DNA from: Ignavibacteria bacterium
GTDB lineage: Bacteria > Bacteroidota > Ignavibacteria > Tepidaquicellales > Tepidaquicellaceae
Assembly: GCA_015657505.1 (NCBI GenBank)
Contig: JADLKE010000001.1
Span: 232,897-283,459, forward strand
DNA length: 50,563 bases
Reading direction: 5' to 3'
Part shown: positions 27,290 through 36,288 of the stretch, in pieces
Position numbering within the stretch: the stretch's first letter is position 1
Layout of the letters: each line of letters opens with the position of its first letter
Made by a program: the position numbers and the translations under genes
Notes under the pieces: generated by a model
Told to the model about the DNA's origin: nothing
The model's input: the letters and a program-made list of their open reading frames with translations, nothing else
Database searches by the model: none

Positions 27290-28237
27290 TTACTTAGTGA
27301 AGTTTTCTATGTATTCGGGGACTTCGGGTTCGCCCTTAAAGAAGTCGCCGCGTTTGCCCTGCGTTATTGCCCATCTGTGGAGCCATGTTATACCGGCTTT
27401 TCCATAGAATTCGTCCTTGCTCTTATAGCAATCGTCTTTTACGGCATCATCGAAGTCAACAAACTTATATCCTTTTTCCTGATACATCGCGAACAATCTG
27501 TCGAAATTATCGGCATTGATAAGGCTCGCGTGAGAAAGGAGAATGTGGCTGATGTTATATCCGAAAAGTTTTATCGACTGTACTTCGTAATAATCCAGAA
27601 CTTTTCCCATATAATCGAAGTACTCGTCCGCGATTAATTTCTTCAGAGAATCATTTTTTTCAAATGCCGCTTTCTCGTAAGCGGACGCAAATATATAGTC
27701 GGCGTGGTCAATCGTAACGGGCGTGACCACGTAACCGCGCTCGTCGAGGTAAATCTGAAGAGAATCGGCTTTCTCTTTTGTATCTCCGCGGAAGAGAAAC
27801 GGATGTCGGAAATATTTTAACTCTTTACCGTACGGCTTCAAGAGATCGTTAAGAATCGGTTCGCCGTCAGTAATATCCAGAACGAATTCAGCAAAGGTAA
27901 TCTTGTTATAATTCTTGTGCGCGAATGTATGATTGGAAAGGTCTTGACCCGCGTCAAGCCATTTCTTCAGGAGTTTATAGCGTTCGGGGTAAAATGTCCT
28001 GCCGTTGTATAGTTTGCCCGCGTTAACCGCGCCGATTGATTTGATTCCGTACTTTTTCAGAGCAGCGAGTATGTTATCAGTAATGTAATTATACGTAACG
28101 GTATCCTTGAAATATTTAGTAACTACCGGAAGGTCGTCGACGGTGATGCAGATTTCGCGCTTTATTTCCTGCGAGCGGACAGTTGACGAAGCCGAGAAGA
28201 GTAAAGCGATCAGAATTACCGAAATTATTAATTTCAT
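27290..28237 (-). CDS. Exported polysaccharide deacetylase (NodB domain)
   Basis: A 315-residue carbohydrate esterase family 4-like protein. The signal peptide is MKLIISVILIALLFSASSTVRSQ. The NodB metal-site motifs are intact: TVDD at 32-35 (catalytic base and metal Asp) and SNHTFAH at 101-107, with His103 and His107 as metal ligands. YFRHPFLFRGDT matches the later R-x-P-x motif. It should remove acyl groups from peptidoglycan or surface glycans in the periplasm. The CDS continues well past the NodB core with Tyr/Trp-rich sequence (TWLHRWAITQGKRGD). It sits 85 bp downstream of the threonine aldolase gene, with a hairpin between. Confidence 0.9.
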   Translation of the reverse strand: MKLIISVILIALLFSASSTVRSQEIKREICITVDDLPVVTKYFKDTVTYNYITDNILAALKKYGIKSIGAVNAGKLYNGRTFYPERYKLLKKWLDAGQDLSNHTFAHKNYNKITFAEFVLDITDGEPILNDLLKPYGKELKYFRHPFLFRGDTKEKADSLQIYLDERGYVVTPVTIDHADYIFASAYEKAAFEKNDSLKKLIADEYFDYMGKVLDYYEVQSIKLFGYNISHILLSHASLINADNFDRLFAMYQEKGYKFVDFDDAVKDDCYKSKDEFYGKAGITWLHRWAITQGKRGDFFKGEPEVPEYIENFTK

Positions 28238-28256
28238 TTTATTGTCTCCCTGAAAT

Positions 28257-28304
28257 CGTTCCCGTTAGCATGAATTTCGAAAACGAATATTCGGCAAGGG
28301 AACG
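28257..28304 (-). terminator. Hairpin after L-threonine aldolase
   Basis: CGTTCCC/GGGAACG (28257-28263 and 28298-28304) encloses a further CGAATATTCG palindrome. No clear T-run; a weak terminator or mRNA-end structure. Confidence 0.35.
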
Positions 28305-28322
28305 GTAATAAAGCAAAGTTAT

Positions 28323-29345
28323 TTAAAAAACGCTTTTAAAAATTTTGACGGCATCAACGACTTCGTTCATCGAGACGTCCATATGGAAAACCGCGCGAAC
28401 GCTCGTCGTCGTTCCGGCGGAGAAGAGCACGCCTTTCTGTTTCATCATCGTCAGGAAATCGCTTCTCTGCATACCCTCAATTTCAAAAAGGACCATATTC
28501 GTATGTACGGTATCGAGGTCGAGTTTCACGGCAGGGACGGAAGAAATTTCCCGCGCAAAATATTTCGCTTTATCGTTGTCTTCTTTCAGGCGGTTCACGT
28601 TGTTATCGAGAGCGTACAGCGCGGCGGAAGCAAGAATTCCCGACTGCCTCATTCCACCGCCGAGAATCTTTCTCCACTTATGCGCGCACGTGATGAAATC
28701 GGTATCTCCGCAAAGAATAGAGCCGGCGGGGGCTCCGAGGCCTTTTGAGAAACAGAACGATACCGAATCGCAGTAAGACGCATACTCCTTCAGAGTAATA
28801 CCGGTCTCGACGAACGCATTGAATATCCTCGCGCCGTCCATGTGAACTTTAATTCCGTTATCGCGGGCGAACTTTGAAATCTCTTTTATATTATCGATAG
28901 GAAGAATCGCGCCGCCTCCGCGGTTGTGCGTGTTTTCGAGGCAGATTAATCTCGTAGCCGGGAAATAATATTCTTTTGTACGAACGCGTTTCTGAATATC
29001 TTCAATCCGCATAACGCCGTTCCTGCCGGGAATCGTGACCATCTGCACGTTTGAAATAATCGCAGGAGCGGATGTTTCGTAATTGAATATATGGGCTTCG
29101 GCTTCGCAAATCACCTCGTCGCCCTGAATCGTATGCGATTTAACAGCGAGTTGATTACCCATGCATCCGGTCGGCACGAAGAGCGCTTTCTCCTTGCCTG
29201 ATAATTCCGCGCATTTATCCTGCAGCCTGTTGACTGACGGGTCTTCGCCGAACACGTCATCGCCGACTTCGGCGTTCAATATCGCATCCCTCATCGCTTT
29301 GGAAGGTTTCGTTACGGTATCGCTTCTAAGGTCTATGTATTTCAT
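28323..29345 (-). CDS. ltaE: L-threonine aldolase (low-specificity type)
   Basis: A 340-residue PLP enzyme that splits L-threonine or allo-threonine into glycine and acetaldehyde. Typical features are [11 protein letters not shown] at 4-14, His84 in [18 protein letters not shown] (168-178) and the cofactor lysine Lys201 in [13 protein letters not shown]. The C-terminus has [10 protein letters not shown], also characteristic. The ATG overlaps the gyrA stop by 4 bp, so it is translationally coupled to gyrA, an odd pairing with no functional explanation. The symbol is assigned by family likeness only. Confidence 0.92.
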   Translation of the reverse strand: MKYIDLRSDTVTKPSKAMRDAILNAEVGDDVFGEDPSVNRLQDKCAELSGKEKALFVPTGCMGNQLAVKSHTIQGDEVICEAEAHIFNYETSAPAIISNVQMVTIPGRNGVMRIEDIQKRVRTKEYYFPATRLICLENTHNRGGGAILPIDNIKEISKFARDNGIKVHMDGARIFNAFVETGITLKEYASYCDSVSFCFSKGLGAPAGSILCGDTDFITCAHKWRKILGGGMRQSGILASAALYALDNNVNRLKEDNDKAKYFAREISSVPAVKLDLDTVHTNMVLFEIEGMQRSDFLTMMKQKGVLFSAGTTTSVRAVFHMDVSMNEVVDAVKIFKSVF

Positions 29346-31840
29346 TTCCCGAAAAGTTTTTCCTGGCTTTGACCGTTGCCGTTTCCGTTGCCGTTTTCCT
29401 TGTCATCTTCGGCTATGCGGGCAACAGCGGAGATTCTGTCGTTCTCGCTTATCCTAATCAACTTGACGCCCTGCGCGTTGCGTCCCATCACGCGAATGTC
29501 TTTCATTTTTTGTCTTATCAAAATGCCGCGTGTAGTAATAATCATAAGGTCATCCGTATCGGTTACTTCTTTAATCGAAATCAGTTTCCCGACCTTATCG
29601 GTTGTTTTAACGGTAATGACGCCCTTGCCGCCTCTGTTAGTAATTCTATAGTCGCTGAGGTCGCTTCTCTTGCCGAAACCTTTTTCAGTAACGACGAGAA
29701 TAGTCGCGCTTGCGCGCACGACCGCAATCATACCGACAACGAAATCACCTTTGGCGAGTTTCACGCCGCGCACGCCCGTCGCCGTTCTTCCCATTTCGCG
29801 CACCTGAGATTCGTTGAACCTGATTGCGAGACCGTTATGGGTGCCGATTACAATTTCCTGATGACCGTTAGTAAGTCTCACCTCAACCAAAGCGTCGCCG
29901 TCGACTATATTAATCGCGTTTATTCCGTTTCTTCTGATGTTCGAATACGCGTCAAGTTTTGTTTTTTTAATGACGCCGAGTTTGGTTATCATAGTCACGA
30001 AAAGTTCTTCCTTGAAATCCTTAACCATAAGGAACGCGGAAATGTTCTCGTCCTTTTCTTTCTCGATAAGGTTAAGAATGGATTTTCCGCGCGAAGCCCT
30101 TGAGCCTTCGGGGATATCGTAAACCTTGAGCCAGTAGCATTTTCCTTTATCGGTAAAGAACATTATGTACTGATGCGTGGAGCCGATGAACATGTGCTCG
30201 ATAAAATCCTCTTCGCTGCTGCCGGTAGTGGCCGCGGTGATTCCTCTTCCGCCCCTGCCCTGCGACTTATACGAAGAAACGGGGATTCTTTTTATGAAGC
30301 CCTTGTTCGAGATAGTAATCACCACGTCTTCTTCCTTAATAAGTTCCTTGAGCATTTCATCGTCTGACATTTTTTTCACGTCATGAATTATCGCGGTTCT
30401 TCTCTCGTCTCCGTATTTCTCTTTCAGTTCTTTAAGGTCGCCCGCGATTATTTCTTTTCTAAGGTCTTCGCTTGCGAGTATTCTTTTGAGTCTTTCGATT
30501 GTTTTTAAAAGTTCCTTGTACTCTTCTTCGATTTTCTTTCTTTCGAGACCGGTGAGTCTCTGCAGTCTCATCTCAAGAATCGCAACGGCCTGAAGTTCAG
30601 AAAGTTTGAATTTCTTCATAAGTCCTTCTTTTGCAGTAGGGGTATCTTTTGATTTCTTGATGAGTTTAATAATTTCATCAATGTTATCGAGAGCGATTAT
30701 ATATCCTTCGAGAATATGCGCCCGTTTTTCCGCCGCGTCGAGTTCATATTTAGTCCGTCTGACAATCACATCGAGTCTGTGTTTTATAAAATAAGTCATC
30801 ATATCCTTGAGATTGAGGACTCTGGGGACTCCGTCAACGAGAGCGAGGTTAATAATGCCGAAAGTAACCCTCATCTGCGTGTGCTTGTAGAGGTTGTTCA
30901 TAATAACGTTCTGGTTGGCGTCGCGCTTCAGACCGATTACGATCCTCATTCCGTCCCTGTCGCTTTCATCGTTAATCGACGCGATGTCTTCAATCTTCTT
31001 ATCCCTAACGAGTTGCGCGATAGTTTCGATGAGCGAGGCTTTATTCACCTGATAAGGCAGTTCGGTGATTACAATATTCTGTTTTCCGTTTCTGTCAGGT
31101 TCTATGGACGCTTTTGCCTGAAGAATCAGTTTTCCGCGTCCGGTTTCATATGATTCGATAACAGGTTCATAACCGTAAATTATACCGCCGGTCGGAAAAT
31201 CGGGAGCGGTAACATATTTCATCAGTTTCTTAACTGTCGCGTCCGGATTCTTAAGAAGGTAAATCAAGCCGTCGCAAATTTCGGTAAGGTTATGAGGCGC
31301 TATATTGGTCGCCATTCCGACAGCGATACCGTTCGAGCCGTTCACGAGAAGGTTCGGAAGAACGGAAGGAAGAACCGCAGGCTCTTTAAGGGTTTCGTCG
31401 AAGTTCGGAACAAATTCCACTGTATTCTTATCAATATCCTGAAGCATAGTTTCGGCAATCTTCGACAATCTCGCTTCCGTATAACGCATAGCAGCGGGCG
31501 AGTCGCCGTCAATAGAGCCGAAATTTCCCTGTCCGTCAACGAGCGTATACCGCAGCGAATAATCCTGCGCCATTCTCACCATCGTATAATATACGGCGCT
31601 GTCGCCGTGCGGGTGATACTTGCCGAGGACTTCACCGACGATTCTCGCGGATTTTTTATAAGGTTTATTCGAAGCCAGACCGAGTTCGCTCATACCGAAC
31701 AGCACGCGTCTGTGAACGGGTTTAAAGCCGTCGCGCACGTCGGGAAGGGCTCTTGAAACAATAACGGACATCGAGTAATCTATGTAGGACGTTTTCAGTT
31801 CGTCTTCAATATTGACGGGAATAATTTTTTCGTTGGGCAT
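29342..31840 (-). CDS. gyrA: DNA gyrase subunit A
   Basis: An 832-residue type IIA topoisomerase A subunit that introduces negative supercoils with GyrB. The N-terminal breakage-reunion domain has [20 protein letters not shown] and [20 protein letters not shown]. The catalytic tyrosine is Tyr120 in [10 protein letters not shown]. The C-terminal propeller contains the GyrA-box SQGRGGRGI, which separates it from ParC. Ser81 corresponds to E. coli Ser83, but Tyr85 stands where E. coli has Asp87 (see findings). An Asn/Gly repeat tail ([18 protein letters not shown]) closes the protein. The gene is transcribed towards ltaE. Confidence 0.97.
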   Translation of the reverse strand: MPNEKIIPVNIEDELKTSYIDYSMSVIVSRALPDVRDGFKPVHRRVLFGMSELGLASNKPYKKSARIVGEVLGKYHPHGDSAVYYTMVRMAQDYSLRYTLVDGQGNFGSIDGDSPAAMRYTEARLSKIAETMLQDIDKNTVEFVPNFDETLKEPAVLPSVLPNLLVNGSNGIAVGMATNIAPHNLTEICDGLIYLLKNPDATVKKLMKYVTAPDFPTGGIIYGYEPVIESYETGRGKLILQAKASIEPDRNGKQNIVITELPYQVNKASLIETIAQLVRDKKIEDIASINDESDRDGMRIVIGLKRDANQNVIMNNLYKHTQMRVTFGIINLALVDGVPRVLNLKDMMTYFIKHRLDVIVRRTKYELDAAEKRAHILEGYIIALDNIDEIIKLIKKSKDTPTAKEGLMKKFKLSELQAVAILEMRLQRLTGLERKKIEEEYKELLKTIERLKRILASEDLRKEIIAGDLKELKEKYGDERRTAIIHDVKKMSDDEMLKELIKEEDVVITISNKGFIKRIPVSSYKSQGRGGRGITAATTGSSEEDFIEHMFIGSTHQYIMFFTDKGKCYWLKVYDIPEGSRASRGKSILNLIEKEKDENISAFLMVKDFKEELFVTMITKLGVIKKTKLDAYSNIRRNGINAINIVDGDALVEVRLTNGHQEIVIGTHNGLAIRFNESQVREMGRTATGVRGVKLAKGDFVVGMIAVVRASATILVVTEKGFGKRSDLSDYRITNRGGKGVITVKTTDKVGKLISIKEVTDTDDLMIITTRGILIRQKMKDIRVMGRNAQGVKLIRISENDRISAVARIAEDDKENGNGNGNGQSQEKLFGK

Positions 31841-31879
31841 TTACTTCAATAAATTTTAATCGTGAAATCAAATTAAAAA

Positions 31880-31897
31880 TCCCGCGTTGTCACGGGA
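31880..31897 (-). terminator. Terminator after tRNA-Ala
   Basis: Short stem TCCCG/CGGGA, followed on the minus strand by ATTTTTAATTT, 8 bases beyond the tRNA 3' end. Confidence 0.45.
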
Positions 31898-31904
31898 AAT
31901 TTTG

Positions 31905-31977
31905 TGGAGCTAACGGGAGTCGAACCCGTCACCTCTTCGTTGCGAACGAAGCGCTCTACCAAATGAGCTATAGCCCC
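31905..31977 (-). tRNA. tRNA-Ala (anticodon CGC)
   Basis: A 73-nt cloverleaf on the minus strand. Acceptor GGGGCTA pairs with TAGCTCC, and discriminator A is at 31905. Anticodon stem CTTCG/CGAAG encloses TTCGCAA, so the anticodon is CGC (codon GCG). The T-arm has GGGTTCGACTCCC. No encoded CCA. Confidence 0.95.
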
Positions 31978-32033
31978 GAATCATAGTAAAATACGAAATT
32001 TTGAGGTTTTTCTCAATGAACTTTTCAATAAAA

Positions 32034-32063
32034 AAGGGGTACGGGAAAAAGCCCGAACCCCTT
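32034..32063 (-). terminator. Intrinsic terminator after lipoprotein gene
   Basis: Stem AAGGGGT/ACCCCTT extended by CGGG/CCCG across an A-A mismatch, with a T-run on the minus strand, 20 bp past the stop. Confidence 0.8.
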
Positions 32064-32082
32064 AAAAATTCAATCGTTTTTT

Positions 32083-32724
32083 CTATTTACCGAGATTCTT
32101 CAGGTCGTCCATGCTCTGGAACTCAATATCTTTTGGAGGATCGAAAAAGTCTTCCGCGATTTTAGCGTCGGGGTCGAAAGCCGTGGCTGTCATAGTTGTC
32201 TTTCCGTCGGTGAACTTGAGGGCGGCCATATCGTTGTACACCCAGATTTTTTCTTCGCCTTTTGAGTACACGTCGCATTTATAACCGAGAATTTCCTCTG
32301 TCGCGCCTTTTGTGTAGTCTTTCAGTTTATCTTTAACGTCAAAGAGTTTTCCGAATTCCTTGTTGAATTCTTCGTCTTTCGAGACATCCATTTTCATACC
32401 CATTTTCTTGCCCGCCATATCGAGGACCATATACATCGTGCCGTCCTTGACGTACATAACCGAGTTCATATCCTGCTGGGCTTCTTTGGAAATGATTTCA
32501 AGTTTGGCATTCTTTCCCTTGAAATACATATCGAGCGTTCCGCTTTCTTTTTCGCCCTTCATTTCGTATTTAAGATGTTTCGGTGAGTTAATGTCGCCGG
32601 TAGTTTTTGTCACTTCCGTTTTGCCTTTTTCGTCTTTCGATGCTTCCTTCTTGCCGCATCCGGCAGCAAATCCGAGACTTATCATTAAAACCACTAACAG
32701 GTAGAAAAATCTTTTTGTCTTCAT
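32083..32724 (-). CDS. Lipoprotein, LolA/DUF4412-like fold suspected
   Basis: A 213-residue predicted lipoprotein. The signal sequence ends LGFAAGC, with Cys23 as the lipidated residue, followed by a charged linker (KKEASKDEKGKTEVTK). The mature part is beta-rich with repeated short strands: GTLDMYFKGKNAKLEII, VMYVKDGTMYMVLDMAGKK, EILGYKCDVYSKGEEKIWVY. This pattern is like lipid-carrier or DUF4412-type proteins, where strands such as YxKGxxxR/K and LGYxCxxY recur; the assignment is tentative. Attachment to the inner leaflet of the outer membrane, or to the inner membrane, cannot be decided. It is transcribed alone. Confidence 0.75.
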   Translation of the reverse strand: MKTKRFFYLLVVLMISLGFAAGCGKKEASKDEKGKTEVTKTTGDINSPKHLKYEMKGEKESGTLDMYFKGKNAKLEIISKEAQQDMNSVMYVKDGTMYMVLDMAGKKMGMKMDVSKDEEFNKEFGKLFDVKDKLKDYTKGATEEILGYKCDVYSKGEEKIWVYNDMAALKFTDGKTTMTATAFDPDAKIAEDFFDPPKDIEFQSMDDLKNLGK

Positions 32725-32806
32725 AACTTTTTGGTTTAGTTTTTGTTTTAGGTGTTGGATGAAAATAAATAATTCAGTCCATTATTAAAACATAAAATTA
32801 TTTTAC

Positions 32807-33217
32807 CTGAAAACAACCACGAAGAATATAATACTTTTTGACGGCGTGTGCAATTTCTGCAATTCATCCGTCAACTTCATTTTGAAAAGAGATAAGAAGA
32901 AAGTGTTCAAATTCGCATCCCTGCAGTCGGATTTTGCTGGAGAAATATTGCGGCGGAATGGAATCGACGAGACAACATTAAACACACTGATTCTCACGGA
33001 AAGCGGCGGGATGGTTTACACACGTTCATCCGCCGCGCTGCGAATCGCGCGGAGACTGCGTTTTCCGTGGCATCTGTCTTATGTTTTCATAATAGTTCCT
33101 CCGTTCATACGGGACTACTTTTATAACATCATCGCGCGGAACAGGTACAGGTGGTTCGGAAAGAGAGACGCTTGCAGGATACCGACAGCGGAAGAGAGGG
33201 AGAGGTTTGTTGAGTAG
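32807..33217 (+). CDS. Thiol-disulfide oxidoreductase of the DCC family (YuxK-like)
   Basis: A protein of about 136 residues. The DCC family is named after its Asp-x-x-Cys-x-x-Cys, here DGVCNFC. From the GTG at 32846 the DG half would be lost (it would begin VCNFC). The frame is open further upstream with KNIILFDG, but contains no ATG, GTG or TTG; the only candidates are CTG at 32807 and ATA codons. I therefore place the start at 32807, tentatively. Other family hallmarks are FASLQSDFA, SSAALRIARRLRFPWHLSYV and PPFIRDYFYNIIARNRYRWFG. Expected role: cytosolic thiol-disulfide chemistry with unknown substrate. Confidence 0.8.
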   Translation: MKTTTKNIILFDGVCNFCNSSVNFILKRDKKKVFKFASLQSDFAGEILRRNGIDETTLNTLILTESGGMVYTRSSAALRIARRLRFPWHLSYVFIIVPPFIRDYFYNIIARNRYRWFGKRDACRIPTAEERERFVE

Positions 33218-33263
33218 AATTAGTAATTAATAATTAATAATTTGTATTTAATAGTAACTTGAA

Positions 33264-33785
33264 TTGAACAAAGAAGCCGAAAAAATAATAAAGGCATTGA
33301 ACCTGCAGAAGCATCCCGAAGGCGGATACTTTTCGGAGATATACCGTTCGAAGGAGGAGATTTCATCGCTGCCCGAAAGGTTTAAGCACGCGCATTCATT
33401 ATACACATCAATTTACTTTTTGCTTCAGGAAAATGATTACTCGGCATTTCACGTATTGAAGAGCGACGAGATATGGCATTTCTACGAAGGGACAGTTCTG
33501 GATATTCACATCATACGGAAAGACGGCTCGCTTGAGACCGTATCGCTCGGCAGGGACATAACAAAAGGCGAGAGATACCAGTATCTGGTTGAGAGCGGTC
33601 AGTACTTCGCGGCTGAAGTCCGGGACAAGTCGTCGTTCGCGCTTGTTGGCTGTACAGTCTCGCCGGGATTTGAGTACGAGGATTTTGATATGCCGAAGAG
33701 AGAAGAACTTATCAGTAGATTTCCGAGGAATAAAAATTTGATTTTGGAACTTACTCAAGAAGATATATCCAATACAAGTAGTTAG
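33264..33785 (+). CDS. Cupin-fold protein of the DUF985 family
   Basis: A 173-residue cupin. The N-terminus LNLQKHPEGGYFSEIYRS and the middle SIYFLLQENDYSAFHVLKSDEIWHFYEG are the DUF985 hallmarks, including the likely metal- or ligand-binding His/Glu of HVLKSDEIWHFY. VSPGFEYEDFDMPKREELI is the typical C-terminus. The start codon is TTG at 33264, consistent with TTG use elsewhere in the window. Proteins of this family are annotated as sugar-epimerase-like cupins, but no reaction is established. It borders the AT-rich island that begins at 33812. Confidence 0.9.
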   Translation: MNKEAEKIIKALNLQKHPEGGYFSEIYRSKEEISSLPERFKHAHSLYTSIYFLLQENDYSAFHVLKSDEIWHFYEGTVLDIHIIRKDGSLETVSLGRDITKGERYQYLVESGQYFAAEVRDKSSFALVGCTVSPGFEYEDFDMPKREELISRFPRNKNLILELTQEDISNTSS

Positions 33786-33811
33786 GCTTAGAATTAAGGT
33801 AAAAATTTTAT

Positions 33812-34348
33812 TTATTTCACGTTCATATCAGGAATTACATCTTTGGGTTTATTATTTAGGTAATCTTTTATTAAAGATAGTATTTTATCATAATCCTTAT
33901 CTATTTCATCAAATTCCCTTATGTGTTTCGACCATACATCATCTATACGATTACTATCAATATCATATCTCAGTCTTGACTCAAATTCATCCATGAATTC
34001 ATCATTATGTCTCAAATGTTCATAAATTATATGGAGGTTATCATTTTCAATTTTACTTAAATATATTGAAAGCATAGACAGATACTTATTATAAACATTA
34101 CTTGCAGAATGGACACTTTTACCAGTTAGAATTCTTTCTAACTTCAAGTTTTCAATAATCTGACGAATAATATCCTTCTTAAATATTACCGTACTCATAT
34201 TTCTTTTAAGTTCATTTCGCAGAGCTTTTTTAACTCTTTTACGTAAAAATACATCTCGTAACCACTTTATTATAACATTACCAATAATAGCACCTACGAG
34301 TGCCCAAAATCCATTATTTTCAATGATTTTATAAATTAAGTCTCTCAT
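33812..34348 (-). CDS. Small membrane-anchored protein of AT-rich island (unknown)
   Basis: A 178-residue protein I do not recognise. The N-terminus (about residues 12-28, NGFWALVGAIIGNVIIKWL) is one membrane helix, followed by a very basic stretch (RKRVKKALRNELKRN) that should stay in the cytoplasm. The rest is helical and rich in Asp/Glu/Lys, including YEHLRHNDEFMDEFESRLRY. It is the last gene of the ten-gene operon and starts 21 bp after the methyltransferase stop. Base composition is strongly AT-rich, unlike the cupin gene next door, which suggests a different origin. Function unknown. Confidence 0.65.
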   Translation of the reverse strand: MRDLIYKIIENNGFWALVGAIIGNVIIKWLRDVFLRKRVKKALRNELKRNMSTVIFKKDIIRQIIENLKLERILTGKSVHSASNVYNKYLSMLSIYLSKIENDNLHIIYEHLRHNDEFMDEFESRLRYDIDSNRIDDVWSKHIREFDEIDKDYDKILSLIKDYLNNKPKDVIPDMNVK

Positions 34349-34369
34349 AACTTATACTCCTTTATTTAA

Positions 34370-35812
34370 TTATTCCTTATACTGTTCTGCTCTTAGCAAT
34401 GATGAAACAGTAATAGGAACTATTTCTATTTCTCCTTCTTTATCGAGTCGTCGGATTTCAGCTATTGCATCTTTTGTGAAGTCGAATGAAACGAAATATC
34501 CTTTTATTCTGCCGTCACGGCGTATTGCAGTTTGAAATGAATCTATGTCAGGTCTTCCAACTTTATCCATTTGTTTTACTTGTACTGGATAGTATTTATC
34601 TATATCGCCGAATAAATCTTTATCTTCTTTCTTCTTCTTTTCAAGTTCTACGGGATAAAGTTTTCCGTCTATTCCAAAGTCACCCGATTTAATTTTGTTC
34701 GGGATTCCTGACATATTCGTAAGTTGTCCAAGAGCAATGACAGCCCAGTTCTGAAATTCAAAATGTGGAAGTTCGCGAAGGTCCGCTTCTGTTTTCGGAA
34801 GGTCATCCACCCAAAAATCTTTTCCTTCACGAAGTTTATAGAGTTCATAAAGTCTTTGTCCCATCACACGGCAGGCAGTTGGAGAAATATCTACTCCAAT
34901 CCATTTACGGTTTAGTTTTTGTGCGGCAACAAGAGTAGTTCCGCAACCGCAAAAAGCATCAAGCACAACATCACCTTTATTAGAACTTATTTCAAGAATT
35001 CTTTCAAGAAGTGATACCGGCTTTTGTGTAGGAAAACCGAGACGCTCTTTTGCTTGTGACTGAACTGGTTGAATATCAGTCCAAATATTATCCAAAGGCG
35101 TTCCCTCTTGTTCGTCCAAATATCTTTTGAATCTCGGAACCGAACCCGGTTTTAATTGAACAATCTGACCATCTTGAAAAGCCTTTTCCATCCTTTCTTT
35201 TGTCCATCTCCAAACTCTTTTCACTCCTAAGAATTCATAGGTAAGATTAGGTCTATCTCTATTTGGATTTGTCAAATCGGTCAATTGATATCTTCTTCCA
35301 TTTTCATCTACTTGCTTATAAAATTTATCAATATATTCTTCCCTGTGAGGTAAATATTTTCTATTAAAAGTGAATTTCTCATCTTTGGTATAATAGAATA
35401 TTGAATCGTGATTATTTGGTAGAGACCGAAATGCTAATCCTTTTGCGGCTGTTCTTTTCCAGATAATTTCATTTCTAAAATAATTCGCCCCAAATATTTC
35501 ATCAAGCATAATTTTTACATAATGCGAGGCGTGCCAATCGCAGTGATAATAGAAACTTCCGGTCTTTTTCAGTACACGATAAATCTCGTTCACTCTTGGA
35601 CGCATATAATCAATATATGCTTTTGCATCACCGAACCTGTCATTGAAAGCACGTTTCTCCTGCACGTCTCCCCAGAACACTTCATAATTCCTGTTGGAAT
35701 TAAAAGGCGGGTCAATATAGCAAAGATCAACACTCTCATCGGGCAAATCCTTCAACATCTTGATGTTATCCCCGCAATAAATCGTCTGTATTTTTAATTG
35801 GTACGAGGTCAT
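34370..35812 (-). CDS. Beta-class DNA methyltransferase fused to putative Mrr-like nuclease domain
   Basis: A 480-residue protein. Residues 1-325 form an adenine-N6/cytosine-N4 methyltransferase of class beta: catalytic motif IV DPPF at 34-37 precedes the SAM-binding motif I LDAFCGCGTT at 284-293. PTQKPVSLLERIL is motif X. Residues about 345-475 are an extension with GDFGIDGKLYP (Asp382) and PVQVKQMDKVGRPDIDSF (Gln411, Lys413), followed by GYFVSFDFTKDAI. This fits the D...(E/Q)xK active site of Mrr/PD-(D/E)xK nucleases (inference). A single chain could thus modify and cut DNA. The gene starts 6 bp after microprotein A. No separate specificity subunit is in the window. Confidence 0.88.
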   Translation of the reverse strand: MTSYQLKIQTIYCGDNIKMLKDLPDESVDLCYIDPPFNSNRNYEVFWGDVQEKRAFNDRFGDAKAYIDYMRPRVNEIYRVLKKTGSFYYHCDWHASHYVKIMLDEIFGANYFRNEIIWKRTAAKGLAFRSLPNNHDSIFYYTKDEKFTFNRKYLPHREEYIDKFYKQVDENGRRYQLTDLTNPNRDRPNLTYEFLGVKRVWRWTKERMEKAFQDGQIVQLKPGSVPRFKRYLDEQEGTPLDNIWTDIQPVQSQAKERLGFPTQKPVSLLERILEISSNKGDVVLDAFCGCGTTLVAAQKLNRKWIGVDISPTACRVMGQRLYELYKLREGKDFWVDDLPKTEADLRELPHFEFQNWAVIALGQLTNMSGIPNKIKSGDFGIDGKLYPVELEKKKKEDKDLFGDIDKYYPVQVKQMDKVGRPDIDSFQTAIRRDGRIKGYFVSFDFTKDAIAEIRRLDKEGEIEIVPITVSSLLRAEQYKE

Positions 35813-35818
35813 GAAATA

Positions 35819-35956
35819 TTATTTTTTATCTTTTGATGGCTTATCTGATTCACCATCCATGCTTTTCTTAATAACCACAAAAGTAGGCGGCATTATTTCG
35901 ATATTTGGCTTTTCTTCTTTTGGCTTTTCTATCGGTTTCTTATCTTCTTTATCCAT
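35819..35956 (-). CDS. Microprotein A (45 residues) of the KPN-x-x-I-x-PP-x-F family
   Basis: I translated this from the minus strand: it is too short for standard gene finders. The protein begins MDKEDKKPIEKPKEEKPNIE and continues IMPPTFVVIKK, ending SKDKK. It is highly charged, with no signal peptide, membrane helix or cysteine. The core EEKPNxxIxPPxF is shared with microproteins B, C and D, so coding is supported by paralogy with conserved amino acids. Here the core has Thr where the others have Lys before Phe. It sits 6 bp before the methyltransferase start and 39 bp after the 96-residue gene. Confidence 0.75.
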   Translation of the reverse strand: MDKEDKKPIEKPKEEKPNIEIMPPTFVVIKKSMDGESDKPSKDKK

Positions 35957-35995
35957 TATATTTTTAATTTAATTTAATGAGTCTATAATTTCGAT

Positions 35996-36286
35996 TTAAG
36001 CATAATTCTCTCTAATCCATTTCCATACTGACTTAGGTAACCATCCTTGTCTATTTGCAAGTTTTAATTCGCAAATGAAAACATGTTCTCCTTCACCTAA
36101 AAGCGTTTTTATCTTATTATATATTGTGTCAATGCTTTCAATAGAAACAACTATATAGCAATTTGGCATATACTTTATCCAATTAATATGTTCTTCTAAT
36201 ATTCTATTAATTTGTAAATTTTTTACGATTAAACCTGTTTTCAAATTAATGCTAATATGATAATATTGTTTTTCAAGTTGTAACAT
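35996..36286 (-). CDS. Small protein with possible SinR/Cas2-like ferredoxin fold
   Basis: A 96-residue protein, not certainly recognised. Its order of elements (QYYHISINLKTG strand, a helix, MPNCYIVVSIES strand, a helix YNKIKTLL, EGEHVFICELKLANRQGW strand, and final PKSVWKWIREN) resembles the compact ferredoxin-like fold of SinR-family/VapD/Cas2-type proteins, in which the last strand carries FICEL and a Trp-rich C-terminus. That reading is from pattern only; catalytic residues of Cas2 are not evident. The gene follows the coiled-coil membrane protein gene by 2 bp, inside the AT-rich operon. Confidence 0.6.
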   Translation of the reverse strand: MLQLEKQYYHISINLKTGLIVKNLQINRILEEHINWIKYMPNCYIVVSIESIDTIYNKIKTLLGEGEHVFICELKLANRQGWLPKSVWKWIRENYA

Positions 36287-36288
36287 GT

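Noticed and set aside
27122..27637. 171-residue plus-strand ORF over the deacetylase 3' end
   Set aside because: Shadow of the deacetylase gene in another frame; begins in palindromic intergenic sequence and has no domain.
32846..33217. GTG as start of the DCC protein
   Set aside because: It would remove Asp-Gly from the DxxCxxC motif that defines the family.
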